The notes under the pieces are model-generated. The model was given only the letters and a program-made list of their open reading frames with translations. It had not been told where the DNA came from and ran no database searches. Positions 6,252-8,211 of a stretch of 8,211 bases of DNA are shown piece by piece. Position numbers and translations under genes: made by a program. The stretch comes from Rhodospirillaceae bacterium CCH5-H10 (GTDB taxonomy: Bacteria; Pseudomonadota; Alphaproteobacteria; Reyranellales; Reyranellaceae), in assembly GCA_001557035.1 (NCBI GenBank), contig LSKJ01000568.1:1-8211 (forward strand). The letters run 5' to 3'. Position 1 is the stretch's first letter; every line of letters begins with the position of its first letter.

Positions 6252-7180
6252 GCGAGGGATTCCAACCGGCGCCCAATCCGAGCATCGCCCAGACGCAGGC
6301 GCCTCGGATCGAGGGCCGCGGGCATGTCCTGGTGATCGGCAACGAGAAGGGCGGCTCGGGCAAGTCGACGACGGCGCTGCACATCGCCGTGTCGCTGATG
6401 AACGATGGCGCGCGCGTGGCGACGCTCGACCTCGATGCGCGGCAGGGCACGCTCAGCCGCTACGTCGAGAACCGCGCCGCCTATGCCGCGAAGAAGGGCA
6501 TGGACCTGCCCATGCCGCTGCATACGCCGGTGCTGATCTCGACCCTGAACGACCGCCGCGAGGCCGAAGCCGACGAGCGTGCGCGGCTCGCGGCGGCGCT
6601 GGAGCCGGCGGTGGGCGCGGCCGACTTCGTGATCGTCGACACGCCGGGCAGCGACACCCATCTCAGTCGGCTCGCCCATACCTGGGCCGACACGTTGTTG
6701 ACGCCGCTGAACGACAGTTTCATCGACCTCGACCTGCTGGCGCGCGTCGATCCGGACACGCTGAAGATCGTGCGGCCCTCGATCTATGCCGAGGCGGTCT
6801 GGAAACAGCGCCAGATTCGCGCCGTCGAGGGCGGCCGGCCTGTCGACTGGATCGTGATGCGCAACCGCCTGTCGTCGCTGGCCGCGCGCAACAAGCGCGA
6901 CATGGGCACGGTGATCGACGCGCTGGCCAAGCGGATCGGCTTCCGCGTCGCCGCCGGCCTCAGCGAGCGCGTGATCTACAAGGAGCTGTTCCTGACGGGT
7001 CTCACGCTGCTCGACCTGAAGCGTGGCGGGAAGGGCCCATCACTGACCTTGAGCCATGTCGCGGCACGCCAGGAAGTGCGCGACCTCGTGGCGTCGCTCA
7101 ACCTGCCGGGGGTCGCTCCTGCAGAAGCGGACGCGCCCGCGACAGAAGAAGCCACGCCAGACCCGCAACCTGCAGGATGA
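6248..7180 (+). CDS. mipZ: Division-plane positioning ATPase MipZ (ParA/MinD family)
   Basis: MipZ dimerises on ATP, binds DNA near ParB at the poles, and blocks FtsZ polymerisation away from midcell. The 310 residues carry the deviant Walker A NEKGGSGKST at 32-41 (signature K34, catalytic K39), DLDARQ at 61-66 whose D63 aligns with Caulobacter D42, and DTPGSD at 131-136. MipZ-specific blocks follow: NDSFIDLDLLARVDP at 155-169, RNRLSSLAARN at 205-215, and RVIYKELFLTGLTLLDL at 241-257, all close to Caulobacter MipZ and unlike plasmid ParA. The GTG at 6248 gives about 21 extra N-terminal residues before the first strand compared with Caulobacter, and no convincing later start is seen. The Pro/Ala/Glu-rich tail from about residue 288 is also extra and lies over the opposing MFS gene. 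The gene appears cotranscribed with the molybdoenzyme, an unusual partner. Confidence 0.95.
   Translation: MSEGFQPAPNPSIAQTQAPRIEGRGHVLVIGNEKGGSGKSTTALHIAVSLMNDGARVATLDLDARQGTLSRYVENRAAYAAKKGMDLPMPLHTPVLISTLNDRREAEADERARLAAALEPAVGAADFVIVDTPGSDTHLSRLAHTWADTLLTPLNDSFIDLDLLARVDPDTLKIVRPSIYAEAVWKQRQIRAVEGGRPVDWIVMRNRLSSLAARNKRDMGTVIDALAKRIGFRVAAGLSERVIYKELFLTGLTLLDLKRGGKGPSLTLSHVAARQEVRDLVASLNLPGVAPAEADAPATEEATPDPQPAG
7098..7180. other. 83-bp tail-to-tail overlap of mipZ and the MFS gene
   Basis: The mipZ stop (TGA 7178-7180) lies inside the convergent transporter gene, whose own stop is at 7100-7098. The overlap encodes MipZ residues 284-310, including its low-complexity tail, and on the other strand the end of the last transmembrane segment plus the cytoplasmic tail of the transporter. 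There is no intergenic terminator; transcripts from the two sides would be complementary here. Confidence 0.9.
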
Positions 7181-8211
7181 ACAGCAGGCCGAACGACCAG
7201 CTGTAGCCGTCGGGTGAGTAGCCGGTGGCGGTGCGCGGCCACAGGTCGACGACTTTGCCGATCGCCCACTGTCCGGCGAAGATCACCGTGAAGACCACGA
7301 GGTTGGAGCTGGTGCTGACCCGGCCGGCATATTGCGGCGGGAACGAGCGGGCGAGCAGCGGCATGTACTGGATCGGATAGGCGCCGAGGAAGCCGAACAG
7401 CAGCCATGCAGCCACCGGATGGACGGACGGCAGGAAGGCGATCCAGGCGCAGACCAGGGTGAACAGAATGCTCACGAGATTGGCCGAGGCAAAGTCGCTG
7501 ATGCCGACACGCCGGAAAGCGCCCGCCAGCACGCCGCTCAGCGCGAAGCCCGCGGTCATCACCGCCGTCGTGTAGAGCTGAATGTCGGCACGGGCCTCGT
7601 GACTCGCGATACCGCCGACATCGCGCAGCCACGGCCCGATCCACAGGGTGATCGCGGCGATGAAGGCCATCTGCTGGAAGGTGAGCAGCGGCTGGATGCG
7701 CCAGAAGAAGCCGTTGGTCAGCACGATCCCGGTGATGCGGAACTGGTCGCGCAAGGTGCCCTGCTGTGCGGGAGCGCCGCGCTCGGGCACCACCGTGAAC
7801 AGGATCGCCGAGGTGACGAGGCAGAGGCCGGCCAGCCAGAAGAACAGGCCCTGCCAGCTGATGACAGAGAGCGACCACTGGATCGGCAGGGTCGCGGCCA
7901 TCGAGCCCAGGCCGCCCGCCATCATGTGGAAGCCGGTGATCAGTCCCCAGCGCTCCGGCGGATACCACAGCGTGATCGCCTTGATCGCGGCCATGAGACC
8001 GCCCGCGAAGCCCAGGCCGATCAGCACGCGCGCCACGATCAGTTCGCCGAGTGAGAGGCTGAGCCCGAACAGCGCCGAGCCGATCGCCGCCATCGCCAGC
8101 AGCACGGCCTGAACGCGGCGCGGCCCGTAGCGATCGAGCATGACGCCGAGAATCGGCTGGCAGCCGGCGAAGAACAGGAAGAAGGCCGAGGTGAGAAGGC
8201 CGAGGTCGCCC
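7098..8211 (-). CDS. Major facilitator superfamily transporter, N-terminus cut by window edge
   Basis: A secondary transporter of the inner membrane. The frame is open from the right edge (first full codon ends at 8210) to TGA at 7100-7098, giving 370 visible residues; the ATG at 8141 is internal, because a transmembrane segment is encoded upstream of it. MFS motif A appears as GVMLDRYGPRR at visible residues 22-32, in the loop between helices 2 and 3. About eleven hydrophobic segments can be counted, with a longer hydrophilic stretch (PERGAPAQQG onwards) after the sixth helix, as expected for a 12-helix MFS protein lacking only helix 1. QYAGRVSTSSN, in the C-terminal half, resembles the repeat of the conserved loop before helix 11. 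The substrate cannot be inferred; the neighbours are convergent and unrelated. The C-terminus overlaps mipZ on the opposite strand. Confidence 0.92.
   Translation of the reverse strand, partial: GDLGLLTSAFFLFFAGCQPILGVMLDRYGPRRVQAVLLAMAAIGSALFGLSLSLGELIVARVLIGLGFAGGLMAAIKAITLWYPPERWGLITGFHMMAGGLGSMAATLPIQWSLSVISWQGLFFWLAGLCLVTSAILFTVVPERGAPAQQGTLRDQFRITGIVLTNGFFWRIQPLLTFQQMAFIAAITLWIGPWLRDVGGIASHEARADIQLYTTAVMTAGFALSGVLAGAFRRVGISDFASANLVSILFTLVCAWIAFLPSVHPVAAWLLFGFLGAYPIQYMPLLARSFPPQYAGRVSTSSNLVVFTVIFAGQWAIGKVVDLWPRTATGYSPDGYSWSFGLLFILQVAGLAWLLLSRARPLLQERPPAG

Overview
The window is high-GC, gene-dense bacterial DNA, most likely from the chromosome of an alphaproteobacterium. The strongest taxonomic clue is a clear MipZ, the gradient-forming ParA-like ATPase that positions the division plane and is characteristic of Alphaproteobacteria. 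The Rhodospirillales-like flavour of the other proteins is only an impression. I see no insertion sequence, phage gene, CRISPR array, tRNA or rRNA. Almost every base is coding: the only gaps are 65 bp (1510-1574), 2 bp (2789-2790) and 80 bp (4060-4139).

Left to right: (1) the 5' three-quarters or more of an AMP-forming acyl-CoA synthetase on the minus strand, running off the left edge. (2) Divergent from it, a plus-strand sedoheptulose-7-phosphate isomerase (gmhA). (3) Converging on gmhA and sharing its CTAG stop tetranucleotide, a minus-strand GmhB-like HAD phosphatase. (4) Immediately upstream of that phosphatase on the minus strand, a three-part membrane protein: a degenerate GNAT-like N-terminal domain, three membrane segments and a ClpP/COG3904-like serine hydrolase domain with a recognisable Ser-His-Asp set. 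(5) Divergent from it, a plus-strand molybdopterin-dependent [4Fe-4S] oxidoreductase whose stop codon overlaps the GTG start of (6) mipZ. (7) A minus-strand MFS transporter that overlaps the 3' end of mipZ tail to tail by 83 bp and runs off the right edge.

Functionally, gmhA and the GmhB-like phosphatase supply two steps of the heptose branch (sedoheptulose-7-phosphate to glycero-manno-heptose phosphates) that feeds LPS core or other heptose glycans. The kinase/nucleotidyltransferase and epimerase are not in the window. The ClpP-like membrane protein is probably cotranscribed with the phosphatase, which hints at an envelope role. The molybdoenzyme and mipZ look translationally coupled, an unexpected pairing of a redox enzyme with a cell-division regulator. 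The acyl-CoA synthetase and MFS transporter look like ordinary metabolic genes.

The most interesting signals are the GNAT-like/TM/ClpP-like fusion, the loss of zinc ligands in the GmhB-like phosphatase, the molybdoenzyme-mipZ overlap, and a low-complexity MipZ tail that lies entirely within the antisense overlap with the transporter gene. None of these proves a new system; all are stated with tests.
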